Assembly: GCA_963773315.1 (NCBI GenBank)
Contig: CAVZAF010000010.1
Span: 222,201 to 286,200, forward strand
Source: DATKAS01 sp963773315
Lineage (GTDB): Bacteria > Actinomycetota > Acidimicrobiia > Acidimicrobiales > DATKAS01
Reading direction: 5' to 3'
DNA length: 64,000 nucleotides
Part shown: one piece after another, positions 17,439-27,985 of the stretch
How positions within the stretch are numbered: the stretch's first letter is position 1
Layout: each line of letters starts with the position of its first letter
Position numbers and translations under genes: made by a program
Notes under the pieces: model-generated
What the model saw: the letters and a program-made list of their open reading frames with translations, nothing else
The model's database searches: none
What the model was told of the DNA's origin: nothing

Positions 17439-17900
17439 TTACGAGGCGGTGCTCGCGGCGGGTGCCGTGAGCGAGGGCGTCGCCCCGCTGAGGTCGATGC
17501 CGCACTGCTCCTGAGTGAACTGCTGCATCCGCTTGCTCGCGGCCAGGAACGCCGGATCGAGCGCCGCTGCGAAGAGGTCGGCCACCCCGTTCTCGTCGGT
17601 CGGGTCGGCCGCGGCGATCTTGTCGATGAGGTTCGCCACCGTCTTCACGTCGCCCCTGATCGCGGGCGGAGCCGTCGAGGCGAGCTGACCGAACGCGGCG
17701 ACGGCGGCCTTCGCCGCGGTGGGATCTTGGACGTCGCCGGACAGCGATCCTTGCGTCGTGCGGACGGCGTCGCAGTACTTCGTGCTGTCGCTCGAAGCCC
17801 CGCTGTCGTCTCCTCCGCACCCTGGGAGCAGGGCGAACGTGGCCACGAGGAGCCCGACGACGAGCCCTGACCCCAGGCGGTGGACCACCCCACGTCGCAT
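17439..17900 (-). CDS. Putative lipoprotein
   Basis: A secreted protein of about 153 residues. From the ATG at 17900 it begins MRRGVVHRLGSG, then a hydrophobic core and the lipobox LLPGC, followed by a flexible GGDDSGASSDS linker. The mature part is Ala/Asp-rich and helical with two further cysteines (KYCDAVR, EQCGIDL) that may pair. An in-frame ATG at 17972 would add 24 residues ahead of the signal peptide and overlap the palindromic operator, so it is less likely. The function is unknown. It is convergent with clpP. Confidence 0.7.
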   Translation of the reverse strand: MRRGVVHRLGSGLVVGLLVATFALLPGCGGDDSGASSDSTKYCDAVRTTQGSLSGDVQDPTAAKAAVAAFGQLASTAPPAIRGDVKTVANLIDKIAAADPTDENGVADLFAAALDPAFLAASKRMQQFTQEQCGIDLSGATPSLTAPAASTAS

Positions 17901-17953
17901 GCTCCGAGAGGGTGGCACACCGGCCTCAGCCGGCGGTGGCATCCCCGAATGGC

Positions 17954-17982
17954 GTGACATGACGTTTGTCATGTTGTGTCAC
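17954..17982. promoter_or_regulatory. Nested palindromic operator upstream of the MFS exporter
   Basis: The inner dyad ACATGAC-GTTT-GTCATGT (17957-17974) has seven perfect pairs. The outer arms GTGACA (17954-17959) and TGTCAC (17977-17982) also match perfectly. It lies 28 bases before the GTG of the exporter and behind the start of the divergent lipoprotein, a typical place for a TetR- or MarR-type repressor site. Confidence 0.5.
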
Positions 17983-18010
17983 GTGGCACGAAAGGCCAGA
18001 GTGGTGAACC

Positions 18011-19722
18011 GTGAATGCCCCCGCCCCTGCCGCGCCTGCTGCCGCTGCCGCGCTCTACTCCCGTCGTTGGTACACGCTCGGCGTCCTCTGCCTGAGCCTC
18101 ATGATCGTCACGATCGGCAACTCGAGCCTGAACGTGGCGATCCCGACGCTCTCGCGAGAGCTCCACGCCACGACGTCGCAGCTGCAATGGTCGATCGCGG
18201 CCTACTCGTTGGTGTTCGCAGGCCTGCTGTTCACCGCCGGTGCGATAGGCGATCGCTTCGGACGCAAGGGGGCGTTGCAGCTCGGACTCGTCGGCTTCTT
18301 CTTCGGCGTGCTGCTCGCGTCCGCGTCGACGTCGATGTGGCAGATCATCGCCTGCCGCGCGTTCATGGGCGGCTGCGCGGCGTTCATCATGCCGTCGACC
18401 CTGTCGATCCTCGTGAACGTGTTTCCCGCGCACGAGCGGACGAAGGCGATAGCGATCTGGGCAGGCGTGAGTGGCGCCGCGGGCATGGTCGGCCCACTGC
18501 TGAGCGGTTGGATGCTCGGGCACTTCTGGTACGGCTCGGTCTTCCTCGTCAACGTCCCCTTCATCCTCGTCGCCCTCGGCCTCGGCATCTTCTTCGTCCC
18601 CACCTCGCGCGATCCCGAAGAGGCCGCGCTCGACTTCGTCGGCGCGGGGCTGTCGATCGTCGGCATCTCGTCACTCGTGTACGGGCTCATCCAAGCACCC
18701 GACGCCGGATGGACCGGATCCGAGACGATCACCGCGTTCGTGATCGCGATCGTCTTCCTGACCGTGTTCGTCCTCTGGGAGTCGCACATCGACGAGCCGA
18801 TGCTCGACATGAAGTACTTCCGCCACCCTGCGTTCAGCACGGCGACGGGCGGGATGATCCTCGTCTTCCTGTCGATGTTCGGCGTGATGTTCTTGATCAC
18901 CCAGTACTTCCAGCTGATCCTGGGCTTCAGCCCCCTTGGCTCCGCGTTGCGGTTCCTCCCGATCGCTCCCGTGATGCTCTTCGTCGCTCCGATGACGCCC
19001 AGGATCGCGGCGCGGATCGGCGTGAACCGCACGGTCGCGATCGGCATGAGTCTCGTGTCGATCGGCTTCCTCTCGTTCGGTCGCCTCCAAGTCGACACGC
19101 CGTACACCTACGTGCTCGTCTGCATGCTCGTCTTGATCGGCGGCATCGCGTTGACGATCTCGCCGATGACCGCGTCGATCATGTCCGTCGTCCCCTCGCG
19201 GCGAGCCGGTGCCGGTTCCGCGATGAACGACGCGACACGCGCGAGCTCGGCGCGGCACTCGGCGTCGCCGTACTCGGGAGTGTCGCGGCGTCGAGGTACA
19301 GCGCGGGCATCGCGAGCGCGATCGCGCCGCTCTCACCAGGTGACCAGGCGACCGCCTCCGCCTCGCTCGGCGCCGCGCTGCAGACCGCCGCCCGGCTGCC
19401 GCAGAACCTCGCAGGCCCGCTCGTCTCGGCCGCGGAGCACGCGTTCGTGAACGGCATCCACCTCGCGGCCTTCACCGGATCTGTGCTTTGCGCGTGCGCG
19501 GCGCTGGCCGTGCTCAAGTTCATGCCCCACCAGATCGAGCAGCACGGCGCCATGCACGATGCGGTCTCGGCCGCCGAGGACATGGCCGAGCTCGGCCTGG
19601 GCGGCACGATGCCGGTCTTCGCCGACACCTCCTTCAGCGACTCGGTCCTCGACGACGCGGCCCTGAGCGACGCGGTGGTCCGCGAGCAGGTCGCCACCGA
19701 GGGCATCGCCGGAGGCGGCTGA
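18011..19722 (+). CDS. MFS multidrug exporter, EmrB/QacA (DHA2) type (frameshifted)
   Basis: A drug:proton antiporter of about 570 residues with 14 predicted membrane segments. It shows LNVAIPTLSRELH and YSLVFAGLLFTAGAIGDRFG (helices 1-2 and motif A) and a PSTLSILVNVFP segment. Near 19241 (CACGCGCGAG) the frame changes: AMNDATR joins to ELGAALGVAVLGSVAASRYS in the next frame, as required for helices 13-14. The cytoplasmic tail is acidic. A GTG start at 18011 follows a strong palindrome, so repression by an outside regulator and induction by a substrate are likely. Confidence 0.85.
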
Positions 19723-19787
19723 CCAAGCCGGACGCGGCCCTCGCGCCCTCCGGGGCCCAGAACAGCGGTCGTGTCACACCCCCTCGC

Positions 19788-19793
19788 TACGGT
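19788..19793 (+). promoter_or_regulatory. Candidate -10 element of the addB-like gene
   Basis: TACGGT ends six bases before the ATG at 19800 and supports that start over longer in-frame upstream extensions. Confidence 0.45.
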
Positions 19794-19799
19794 TGCGGC

Positions 19800-22700
19800 A
19801 TGGAGTCGGGTGGGGCTGTCGAGGGCGCAGCGCGTCTGCTGACGGTGCCGTTCGGCGCCCCCGCCACCGATGCGCTGTGGGCAACGATTGGTGCGGCGAA
19901 GGGTGGTGACGCGCTCGCGCCGGTCACCGTGATCGTGCCCGGCAACCTCACGGGCCTCGCCCTGCGGCGGCAGCTCGGGGGACGCGGCGACGGCCTGTTC
20001 AACGTCCGGTTCTTCGTGCTCGACCGGCTCGCCGAGCTGCTCGGTGCCGGCGTGCTCGCGGCGCAAGGACGCACGCCCCTCGACGACGCGGTGAAGGCAG
20101 CGCTGGTCCGTCAGGTGCTTGCGTCTCGACCGGCGCCACTCACCCGTGTCGCCGCAGCAGAGAACACCGAGCTCGCAGTCGTCGAGATGCTCGACGAGCT
20201 CGCGGCATCGGGTCCCGGCGCCGTCGACGCGTTGCGCTCGTTCAGCCGGCGCGGCAACGAGCTCGCCAGCATCGCAACGCGCTTCCGATCGCTCGCACAG
20301 GCGTCGTTCTACGACGAGCGCGACCTCGCACTCGCGGCGGCTGGCGTGGTCCGCTCCGGAACGGCTGACCTGCGCGACGTCGGGCAGGTGGTGCTCCACC
20401 TGGCGCACCGGCTCGGCCACGCGCAGCTCGAGCTCGTCGACGCGCTCGCCGATATCGATCGAGTGTGGGCCGTCGTGGGCCTCACGGGCGAAGCCGATGC
20501 CGACGCGGAAGCCGACGCACTCGTCGCCCACCTCGAGTCGCGGCTCGGGACACGCGTCGCGGTCGGCAAGCCCGTCGAGGCGACGACGATCAAGGTCACC
20601 GCGCCCGACGCGGTCGGCGAGGTGCGCGAGGCGATGCGCATCGTCGCGGCCGAGCTCGAGGCGGGCCGTCCGCTCAACCGAATCGCGATCGTCGCTCGCG
20701 AGCGTGAGCCCTACGGCCGGCTGCTCGACGAGGAGCTCGCGGCCGCCGGCATCCCCATGCACGGTCCCTCACCGCGCACGCTCGCCCAGTCGATCGCCGG
20801 TCGCACGCTGCTCGGGGCGCTCAGCCTTGCCGACGACCATTTCGGTCGGGCCTCGGTCGTCGGCTTCATGAGCAGCGCGCCGATGCGGTTCAACGGCGAG
20901 CGGGTGAGCGCGGCGCGCTGGGCACGAACGGCGCTGCGTGCAGGCGTGGTGCGGGGCCCCGACCAGTGGACCGATCGCCTCGGTCGACGTGCCACCGACG
21001 ACAGCCAAGCCGCCCCGCTCGCTGAGTTCGTCGCATGGCTCGTCGATGAGTGCGGAGTGAACGAACGTGCGTCATGGGCCGACTGGGCCGACTGGGCCCG
21101 CGGTTTCTCGAGCTCGATCCTCGGCTCGGTCGCCGCCCGGCGCCGATGGTCCGAAGCCGAGCTCGCTGCCCACGACGCCGTCGAACGGGCGATCGAAGAC
21201 CTCCGTCCGGTGGGCGCCGTCGAGCCCGGCCCGGTGACTCGAGACCGCATGCGAGCGCAGCTCGCGACGATGCTCGACGCGCCGGCCGGCCGCCGGGGTC
21301 GCTTCGGCATCGGAGTGCTGTACGGGTCGCTCGCCCACGTCATCGGCGTCGACCTCGACACGCTCATCGTGCTCGGCATGGCCGAGGGTTCGTTCCCACC
21401 CACGGGCGTGCGGAGCTCGGTGCTGTCCGACACCGAGCGAGCCGCCACTGGGTCGCCGTTCGCGGCTGAGACGCGTGCTCGCGACGAGCGCCGCTCGTAC
21501 CTCGCCGCAGTCGCGTCGGCACGCAACCGCTGGCTCATCACGCCACGGGTCGGCCCCGATCGAATCGCCCATCCCGCGCCTTGGTGGTCCGACGCGCCGC
21601 ACGAGCGCGAGGTCACGATCCCGTCGTTCGACAGCGAGCTGGCGAACCCGAGTGGTCCGGCCGCGTCGTTGCGCGAGCGCGACCTCCGCATGCTCCGACA
21701 GTGCCCTCGAGCTGTCCTGCCGGATGAACCTCTCGTCACGTCACGGCCGCGGCTCGCCCGCGGAGTCGCCGCAGTCGTCGCGCGGGCAGGTGACGAGTTC
21801 TCTGAGTGGAACGGCGACGTCGGCGCCCATCCCCAGCTCGAGGTCGGCGGCAAGCTGCTCTCGGCCACCTCGCTCGAGACGTGGGCGAGCTGCCCGGCGC
21901 GGTACTTCTTCCGCAACGTCCTCGCTGTCCGCGAGCAAGACGACATCGCCGAGGTCGACGAGCTCGAAGCCCGCCATCGCGGCACGCTCGTCCACAGGAT
22001 CCTCGAGGAGCTCGGCAAGGCTCATCTCGCAGAGACGAGGTCCGCGGAGCAGCTCGGGCTCTTCGAAGGCGAGCGGCCCCCGTGGACGGTGGCGGCGCGC
22101 GTCGTGGTCGAGGAGGTCACCGACGCGGTGCTCGACGAGTTCGAGGGCCTCGGCGGCGCGCCGTATCCGATCCTTTGGACTGTCGAGCGCAAGCGCATCT
22201 TGCGCGACGTCATGCGTACCCTCGACAAGGATCCCGAAGGCGCGATCCTGCTCGCGGTCGAGCATCACTTCGGCGACGTCGAGAAGGGGGAGCCGTCGTT
22301 CTCCCTCACCCTCGAGAACGGACGGAAGCTCCACTTCCGCGGATCGATCGACCGTGTCGACCGGTTGCATGCCGGGCTTCGGGTGATCGACTACAAGACC
22401 GGGAAGCACGAGACCGACAAGAACGTCCGCTCGGGCATCGCAACCGGGGTGCTGCTGCAGCTGCCGCTTTATGGCCTCGTTGCACAGCAGATGTTCGACC
22501 CCGATGCGTCCGTCTCGGCGGGTTACTGGTACATCTCCTCGAAGGGGGGCTGGCGGAGCGTCGACATCCCGATCGACGACGAGGTCCGCGACCGCTTCGT
22601 CACGACCCTCGACACGATCACGAGTGGCATCGCCGACGGCGTCTTCCCCGCGCACCCCGGCGACGAGGGATATCAGACGTTCGTGAACTGCCAGTGGTGT

Positions 22701-22826
22701 GACTTCCAGCGCATCTGCCCACCCGACCGCGACCGGGCGTGGGAGCGAGTGCAGCATGCGCCCGCGCTCAGGCGATACGTCGAGCTGAGCAACCCGGAAC
22801 CGAGCGGCGGAGCCGAAGATGAGTGA
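19800..22826 (+). CDS. AddB-like PD-(D/E)XK nuclease / inactive helicase subunit
   Basis: A 1008-residue partner of the helicase encoded next. Together they would form an AddAB-type helicase-nuclease that resects double-strand breaks for RecA. The long N-terminal part resembles an inactivated UvrD fold. The C-terminal nuclease has SATSLETWASCPARYFF, then LRVIDYKTGKH with the catalytic Asp and Lys. CQWCDFQRIC plus the upstream Cys of ASCPAR gives the four cysteines of an AddB-type iron-sulfur cluster. The end overlaps the addA-like start by eight bases. The TACGGT hexamer at 19788 supports the ATG at 19800. Confidence 0.85.
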   Translation: MESGGAVEGAARLLTVPFGAPATDALWATIGAAKGGDALAPVTVIVPGNLTGLALRRQLGGRGDGLFNVRFFVLDRLAELLGAGVLAAQGRTPLDDAVKAALVRQVLASRPAPLTRVAAAENTELAVVEMLDELAASGPGAVDALRSFSRRGNELASIATRFRSLAQASFYDERDLALAAAGVVRSGTADLRDVGQVVLHLAHRLGHAQLELVDALADIDRVWAVVGLTGEADADAEADALVAHLESRLGTRVAVGKPVEATTIKVTAPDAVGEVREAMRIVAAELEAGRPLNRIAIVAREREPYGRLLDEELAAAGIPMHGPSPRTLAQSIAGRTLLGALSLADDHFGRASVVGFMSSAPMRFNGERVSAARWARTALRAGVVRGPDQWTDRLGRRATDDSQAAPLAEFVAWLVDECGVNERASWADWADWARGFSSSILGSVAARRRWSEAELAAHDAVERAIEDLRPVGAVEPGPVTRDRMRAQLATMLDAPAGRRGRFGIGVLYGSLAHVIGVDLDTLIVLGMAEGSFPPTGVRSSVLSDTERAATGSPFAAETRARDERRSYLAAVASARNRWLITPRVGPDRIAHPAPWWSDAPHEREVTIPSFDSELANPSGPAASLRERDLRMLRQCPRAVLPDEPLVTSRPRLARGVAAVVARAGDEFSEWNGDVGAHPQLEVGGKLLSATSLETWASCPARYFFRNVLAVREQDDIAEVDELEARHRGTLVHRILEELGKAHLAETRSAEQLGLFEGERPPWTVAARVVVEEVTDAVLDEFEGLGGAPYPILWTVERKRILRDVMRTLDKDPEGAILLAVEHHFGDVEKGEPSFSLTLENGRKLHFRGSIDRVDRLHAGLRVIDYKTGKHETDKNVRSGIATGVLLQLPLYGLVAQQMFDPDASVSAGYWYISSKGGWRSVDIPIDDEVRDRFVTTLDTITSGIADGVFPAHPGDEGYQTFVNCQWCDFQRICPPDRDRAWERVQHAPALRRYVELSNPEPSGGAEDE

Positions 22827-25800
22827 CGACGACATCCGTCTTCCTCACGACCAACCGGTGCGCGAAGCAGTTGGGTCCGATCTCGCCGAGACGTTGTTTG
22901 TCGAGGCGGGTGCCGGCTCGGGCAAGACGACCATCCTCGTCAACCGCGTCTGTGCCCTGGTCGAGTCTGGTGTCGACGTGCGCCACATCGCTGCGATCAC
23001 CTTCACCGAGAAGGCCGCGAGTGAGCTGCGAGTGCGGGTGCGCAAGCAGCTGCTGGCGCAACCGCAGACAGCGGCGGTCGCGGCGGCCCTCGCCGAGCTG
23101 GGCGACGCGCCGATGTCGACGCTCCACTCCTTCGCCCGTCGCCTTCTCACCGAGCACGGCGTGGCCGTCGGCGTCCCGCCCCACTTCGAAGTGCTCGACA
23201 CCGTCGCGGAGGCGATCTACCTCGAGGAGCGATGGCGGGAGCTCGCGGTCGACCTGTTCGACGAAGAGGGGCCGCTCGCCGCGGTCATGACGCGTGCCGC
23301 CGAGCTCGGGCTGAAGGCGAAGGGCGTCCGCGAGATCGTGCTCGCGTTGCACGAGAGCTACGACCGATTGCGGGCGGCGAGCTGGGAGTGGCCGGCCGAA
23401 CCCGTGACCTTGCCGCCGATCGACCTCACGCGGGTCATCGACGCCGTCCGAGTCGCCCCGCTCGATGACCAACCGGAGGTCGTCGAGTACCTCGAGCGCG
23501 CGATCGCCGCCAAGTCGGAGGGTGAGCGCATCGACATCCTCCGCATCGAGGGAGTGCTCCCGAAGATCGCGGGCAAGAGGGGCGAGCCCGCGCGGGTGGT
23601 CGTCGCCGTGAGTGCCGACCTGCGCAGGGGAGCGCTCGACGCGCTGCTTCCGGCGTTGGCAGCGAGAGTGCTGCGGTGGGCCGACGAGAGGGCAGCCGAG
23701 GGTCGGCTTCTGTTCCACGACCTGCTCGTGCTCGCCCGCGATGCGCTCCGCCACGACGAGGTCCGGGCCGCATCTCGTGCTCGCTATCAGCGCGTCCTGA
23801 TCGACGAGTTCCAGGACACCGATCCCCTCCAGATCGAGATCGCAGTGCTCCTCGCGTCGTCGCGCGGCGACATCGCGGACCGAGCGTGGTCCGACGACCC
23901 GCTCGACACCGTCGACGCGGGACGGTTGTTCTTCGTCGGCGACCCGAAGCAGTCCATCTACCGCTTCCGCCGCGCCGACATCGACCTCTACGAAAGGGCG
24001 CAACGCGTCTTCGCCGATCCAGTGCTGCACCTCACAGAGAACTTCCGCACCGTCGCGTCGATCGTGAGCTTCGTGAACGCGCTCTTCAGGCCGTGGATGG
24101 AGAGCCCCGAAGCGGTGGGACAGCCCGCGTACACGCCCCTGACTGCGTACATCGACGACCACGACGGCAGCCCCAGCGTGGCGTTCCTGGGTGACGAGGC
24201 CACGGGCGTGCCCGCAGCGGAGATCAGGCTGCACGAAGCCGACGCCGTGGTGCGGGTGATCGCGCAGGCCAAGCGCGACGGGTGGAGGGTCCGCGACGAG
24301 AAGACCGACGAGCTTCGCCCCGCGGACTACCGCGACATCGCGGTGCTGATGCCGACCCGCGCGTCGCTTGCGGCGCTCGATCACGGGCTCGACGAGGCCG
24401 GCATCCCGCTTCGGGTCGAGAGTCGCATCCTGATCTGGAACACACCGGAGGTCAGAGATCTGCTCGCCGTGCTGAGCGCGGTCGCCGACCCGAACGACCA
24501 GGTCGCGATCGTCGCGGCGCTCAGGTCACCAGGGCTCGGCTGCTCCGACCGCGACCTCGCGACATGGCGATGGGACGAGCGAAGGTGGAGATACCGCGAC
24601 ATCCCGTTCGCGCCTGCTGAGACGATCGAGCACCCAGTCGGCCGAGCGCTGTTGGTGCTCAGCGAGCTCCACCGCGCCCGTCATGAGCTCTCGATCGGCG
24701 AGATGGTGCGGCGAGTCGTCGACGTCTGCCACCTCCGTGAGGTGGCCTTCGCCAATGTGCGCCCTCGTGATCGCTGGCGCCGCATCGACTTCTTCCTCGC
24801 GCAGGCGCGTGCGTTCGAGGAAGCGGGCGGCTCGTCGATCGAGGAGTTCGTCTCATGGGCTCGTGAGCAGGCCGAGCGCGACGTCTGGGAGAACGACTCG
24901 GTCGAGCCCGATCCTGATGATGACGCGGTGCGCGTCCTCACCGTGCACGCCTCGAAGGGTCTCGAGTTTCCCATCGTCGTGTTGATGGGCCTGAACACCC
25001 CGCCAAAGGCGGCCGGCCCGGCGGTCCTCTGGACCGACGACGGCTTCGAGGCAAAGGCAGGACCCCAGGACGGCGACCGCTTCGAGACGGCCGGGTACAA
25101 AGAGGCGTGGGCGGCGGAGGGCGAGCTGCTCAAGTCCGAGCGGGTGCGCCTGGGATACGTCGCGATGACTCGTGCCCGCGATCGGCTCGTGATCAGCCGC
25201 TTCCGGGCGAGCAACGTGAGGTCACTTGCCCGTGAGATGACCTCGTTCCTGCCTCAGGCGCCGACGCTCGACCCCGCGGCCGTACCCGAGACGGTCATCC
25301 CGGCACCCACGGAGTTCGTCCACGAGCCCTTGAGCGCGCGCGAGCTCTGGATCGAGCGGCGCGCCGCGCTGGTCACCCAAGCCCTCGTCCCTCGAGCGAT
25401 CGCCGCGACCGGCTTGCAGAACCTCGTCGCGGGCTCTCTCCGAAGCAACCGAGACCGAACCCCACGCCGACACCGCCACCGACGAGCAGGTGGCCGACCG
25501 GCCGAGCGGCGCCGAGGCCGACGATCGTCCTGACGACGAACCACCGTGGCGCCGGGGCCGCGCCGGCACGGCGATCGGCCGCGCCGTGCACGCGGTGCTG
25601 CAGACGATCGACCTCGCGACGGGCGACGGCGCCACCGCGCTTGCAGCTGCGCAGGCCGCAGCGGAGGGCGTGCCCGACCTCGCCACCGTGATCGAGCAGC
25701 GGGTGCGCTCCGTGCTCGAGTCCCCGAGCGTCAAGGCGGCAGTGGCGACCGGCAAGTACTGGCGCGAGGTGTTCGTGGCGGTGCCGGTCGGCGAGCGGGT

Positions 25801-26083
25801 GCTCGAGGGCTTCATCGACCTGCTCTACGAGGACGCTGACGGTGAGCTCGTGGTCGTCGACTACAAGACCGACGGCGTACGCAACGAAGCCGACGCGGAC
25901 GAAGCGGTCGGGCGCTATCGGCTGCAGGCAGCGGCCTACGCGCTCGCAGTGTCGCGCTCGCTGTCGCGACCGGTGTCGCGGTGCGTGTTCGTGTTCGCGA
26001 ACCCGACGAGATGGTTCGAGCGCGAGCTCAGTGACCTGGCGACCGCGCGCGGCGAGGTCGAGACGCTGCTCGTCTCAGGCTGA
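22819..26083 (+). CDS. AddA-like UvrD/REP helicase-nuclease (frameshifted)
   Basis: The motor subunit of the AddAB-type complex, about 1088 codons. SF1A helicase motifs are clear: P-loop AGAGSGKTTI (about 30-39), AAITFTEKAA, VLIDEFQDTDPLQ, GDPKQSIYRFRRADI, LTENFRT and VLTVHASKGLEF. The frame changes near 25432 in a GGG run: QNLVA continues as ALSEATETE in the next frame. The nuclease domain follows with IGRAVHAVLQ, EGFIDLLYED and VVDYKTDG. Removing one G restores a single protein. The stop at 26083 overlaps the convergent rpe gene by nine bases. Confidence 0.88.
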
Positions 26084-26761
26084 CGCGGTCTGCTGCGCGG
26101 CGACGCCCCGCGAGCGCATGTCAGACACCGCGTGCGCGAGGCCCTCAGGGTCGCGGAACAGCGCGCTACCGGCGACGAGCAGGTTGGCTCCCGCGCTGAC
26201 CGCTCCGGCGACCGTGCTCGGGCCGATGCCACCGTCGACCTCGATGCCGACGGAGTAGCCGCTCGCGTCGATCATCCGGAGCACCTCGGTGATCTTCGGC
26301 TCCATCGTGGCGATGTACTTCTGGCCACCCCATCCCGGGTTGACGGTCATCACGAGCACGTGGTCGACGAGGTCGAGCACGTTCGCGACCGCCGACGCGG
26401 GAGTCGCGGGATTGATCGCGACTGCCGCTCTGGCCCCGAGCTCACGCACCGCGCCCAGTGTGCGATGGAGGTGACGAGTGGTCTCTGCGTGCACGATCAA
26501 GGTCTCGCAGCCCGCCTCGAACATCGGCTTGAGCATTTGCTCGGGCGTCTCGATCATCAGGTGCGCCTCGAACGGCAGGGTCACCTCGGCGCGGATCGCC
26601 GCGATGACGTCGGCGCCGAAGGTGATGACCGGCACGAACTGGCCGTCCATGACATCGAACTGCACTCGGTCGCAGCCGGCCTTCTCGAGCTCGATCACGC
26701 CCTCGGTCAGACGGCCCTGGTCGATCGGCAGCACGGACGGCACGATTGCGATGGGTTGCAC
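26075..26761 (-). CDS. rpe: Ribulose-phosphate 3-epimerase
   Basis: Rpe interconverts ribulose 5-phosphate and xylulose 5-phosphate in the pentose phosphate and Calvin cycles. The 228-residue TIM barrel has the metal and acid/base residues in FDVMDGQFVP, the His of EAHLMIE, MTVNPGWGGQ (phosphate and substrate loop), EVDGGI with the catalytic Asp, and AGSALF. The start is a GTG at 26761 that lies six bases after a TAACGT hexamer. It is divergent from the RNA methyltransferase and convergent with addA. Confidence 0.95.
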   Translation of the reverse strand: MQPIAIVPSVLPIDQGRLTEGVIELEKAGCDRVQFDVMDGQFVPVITFGADVIAAIRAEVTLPFEAHLMIETPEQMLKPMFEAGCETLIVHAETTRHLHRTLGAVRELGARAAVAINPATPASAVANVLDLVDHVLVMTVNPGWGGQKYIATMEPKITEVLRMIDASGYSVGIEVDGGIGPSTVAGAVSAGANLLVAGSALFRDPEGLAHAVSDMRSRGVAAQQTASA

Positions 26762-26767
26762 ATCGCG

Positions 26768-26797
26768 ACGTTACGCCCCACGGCGCCGCCCTACGCT
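26768..26797. promoter_or_regulatory. Divergent promoter pair for rpe and the RNA methyltransferase
   Basis: TAACGT on the minus strand (26773-26768) ends six bases before the rpe GTG at 26761. TACGCT on the plus strand (26792-26797) ends six bases before the methyltransferase ATG at 26804. Both fit leaderless starts in a 42-base gap. Confidence 0.5.
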
Positions 26798-26803
26798 CGG
26801 CCG

Positions 26804-27985
26804 ATGCTCCGCCTTCGACCGACGACCATGGCCGCGGGCGGGGCCGCGCTCGCACGCGAGGACGATGGCCGGGTCGTGTTCGTGGACGGTGCCCTTCCCG
26901 GCGAGCTCGTCGACGCCGAGGTCTACGAAGAGCACGTGGACTATGCGAAGGCGACCGTCGTCTCGGTGCACGAGCCCGCCGAAGGCCGCATCGCGCCGCC
27001 GTGCCCGTACGTCGCGGCGGGATGCGGTGGATGCGGATGGCAGCACATCGACCCGTCGGTCCAGGTCGAGCTGAAGCGCGAGATCGTGCGCGACGCGCTT
27101 CGACGCATCGGGCGCCTCGCGAGCGCCGACGTCGCGGTCGGCCAGACCCTGACCCAGACCGGGTACCGCACGACGGTTCGCATGGGTGTCAGCAACGGGC
27201 GGGCGGGCTTCCGCGCGCACCGCAGTCACGACCTCGTCGACATCGACCGATGCCTCGTCGCGCATCCACTGCTCGCCGACCTCATCGAGGACGGCCGCTA
27301 CGGGGACGCGCGCGAGGTGACGTTGCGTTGCGGCGCAGGAACGGGGGAGCGCCTCGTGCTCGCGTCGCCCAGTGCTCGGGGTGTGGATGTGCCGACCGAT
27401 GTCGTGGTCGTAGGGGAGAACGAGGTGAAGCGCGGCCGCACCGCGCGCTTCCACGAGACGATCGAGGGCCGCCGGTTCACGATCTCGGCGACGTCGTTCT
27501 TCCAGGCTCGTCCCGATGGTGCCGAGGCGATCGTCGCGGCGATCCGCGACGCGTTCGTCGACGACGACGAGCGGGGCACGTTCATCGACGCGTACTGCGG
27601 GGTCGGCGTCTTCGCCGGCTTGCTCGGTGGCGATCGCAAGGTTGTTGCGGTCGAGCGATACGGACCGGCTGTCCGCGACGCGCGCGACAACCTCGGCACT
27701 GCGGCGCAGGTCATCCGGGCCGAAGTGGCGGCTTGGAACCCGGTGCCTGCGCGCGTCGTCGTCGCCGATCCCGCTCGTCCGGGCCTCGGCGGCAAGGCGG
27801 CGGCGCGCCTCGCGGCGACCGGTGCCACCCGCCTGATCCTCGTGAGCTGTGATCCCGCGTCCCTGGGCCGCGACGTCTCGGTGCTGACGGGTCTCGGGTT
27901 CGTACACGGTGGCTCCACCCTGGTCGATCTCTTCCCGCACACGCCCCATGTCGAAGTCGTGACGAGGTTCGATCGGGTCGGGTGA
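26804..27985 (+). CDS. TrmA/RlmD-family RNA 5-methyluridine methyltransferase
   Basis: A 393-residue SAM-dependent methyltransferase of the class that makes m5U in tRNA or 23S rRNA. An N-terminal TRAM-like beta domain leads to the iron-sulfur motif CPYVAAGCGGCGWQ, with a fourth Cys in DIDRCLV. The SAM site is DAYCGVGVFAG, and the catalytic nucleophile is Cys in ILVSCDPASLGRD. The segment VVADPARPGL stands where the family has a DPPR loop. Whether the substrate is tRNA or rRNA cannot be told. The ATG at 26804 agrees with the TACGCT hexamer. Confidence 0.88.
   Translation: MLRLRPTTMAAGGAALAREDDGRVVFVDGALPGELVDAEVYEEHVDYAKATVVSVHEPAEGRIAPPCPYVAAGCGGCGWQHIDPSVQVELKREIVRDALRRIGRLASADVAVGQTLTQTGYRTTVRMGVSNGRAGFRAHRSHDLVDIDRCLVAHPLLADLIEDGRYGDAREVTLRCGAGTGERLVLASPSARGVDVPTDVVVVGENEVKRGRTARFHETIEGRRFTISATSFFQARPDGAEAIVAAIRDAFVDDDERGTFIDAYCGVGVFAGLLGGDRKVVAVERYGPAVRDARDNLGTAAQVIRAEVAAWNPVPARVVVADPARPGLGGKAAARLAATGATRLILVSCDPASLGRDVSVLTGLGFVHGGSTLVDLFPHTPHVEVVTRFDRVG

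Noticed and set aside
19488..19799. Upstream extension of the addB-like gene
   Set aside because: It reads through the 3' end of the MFS gene in another frame and lacks family similarity; the ATG at 19800 has a promoter hexamer in front.
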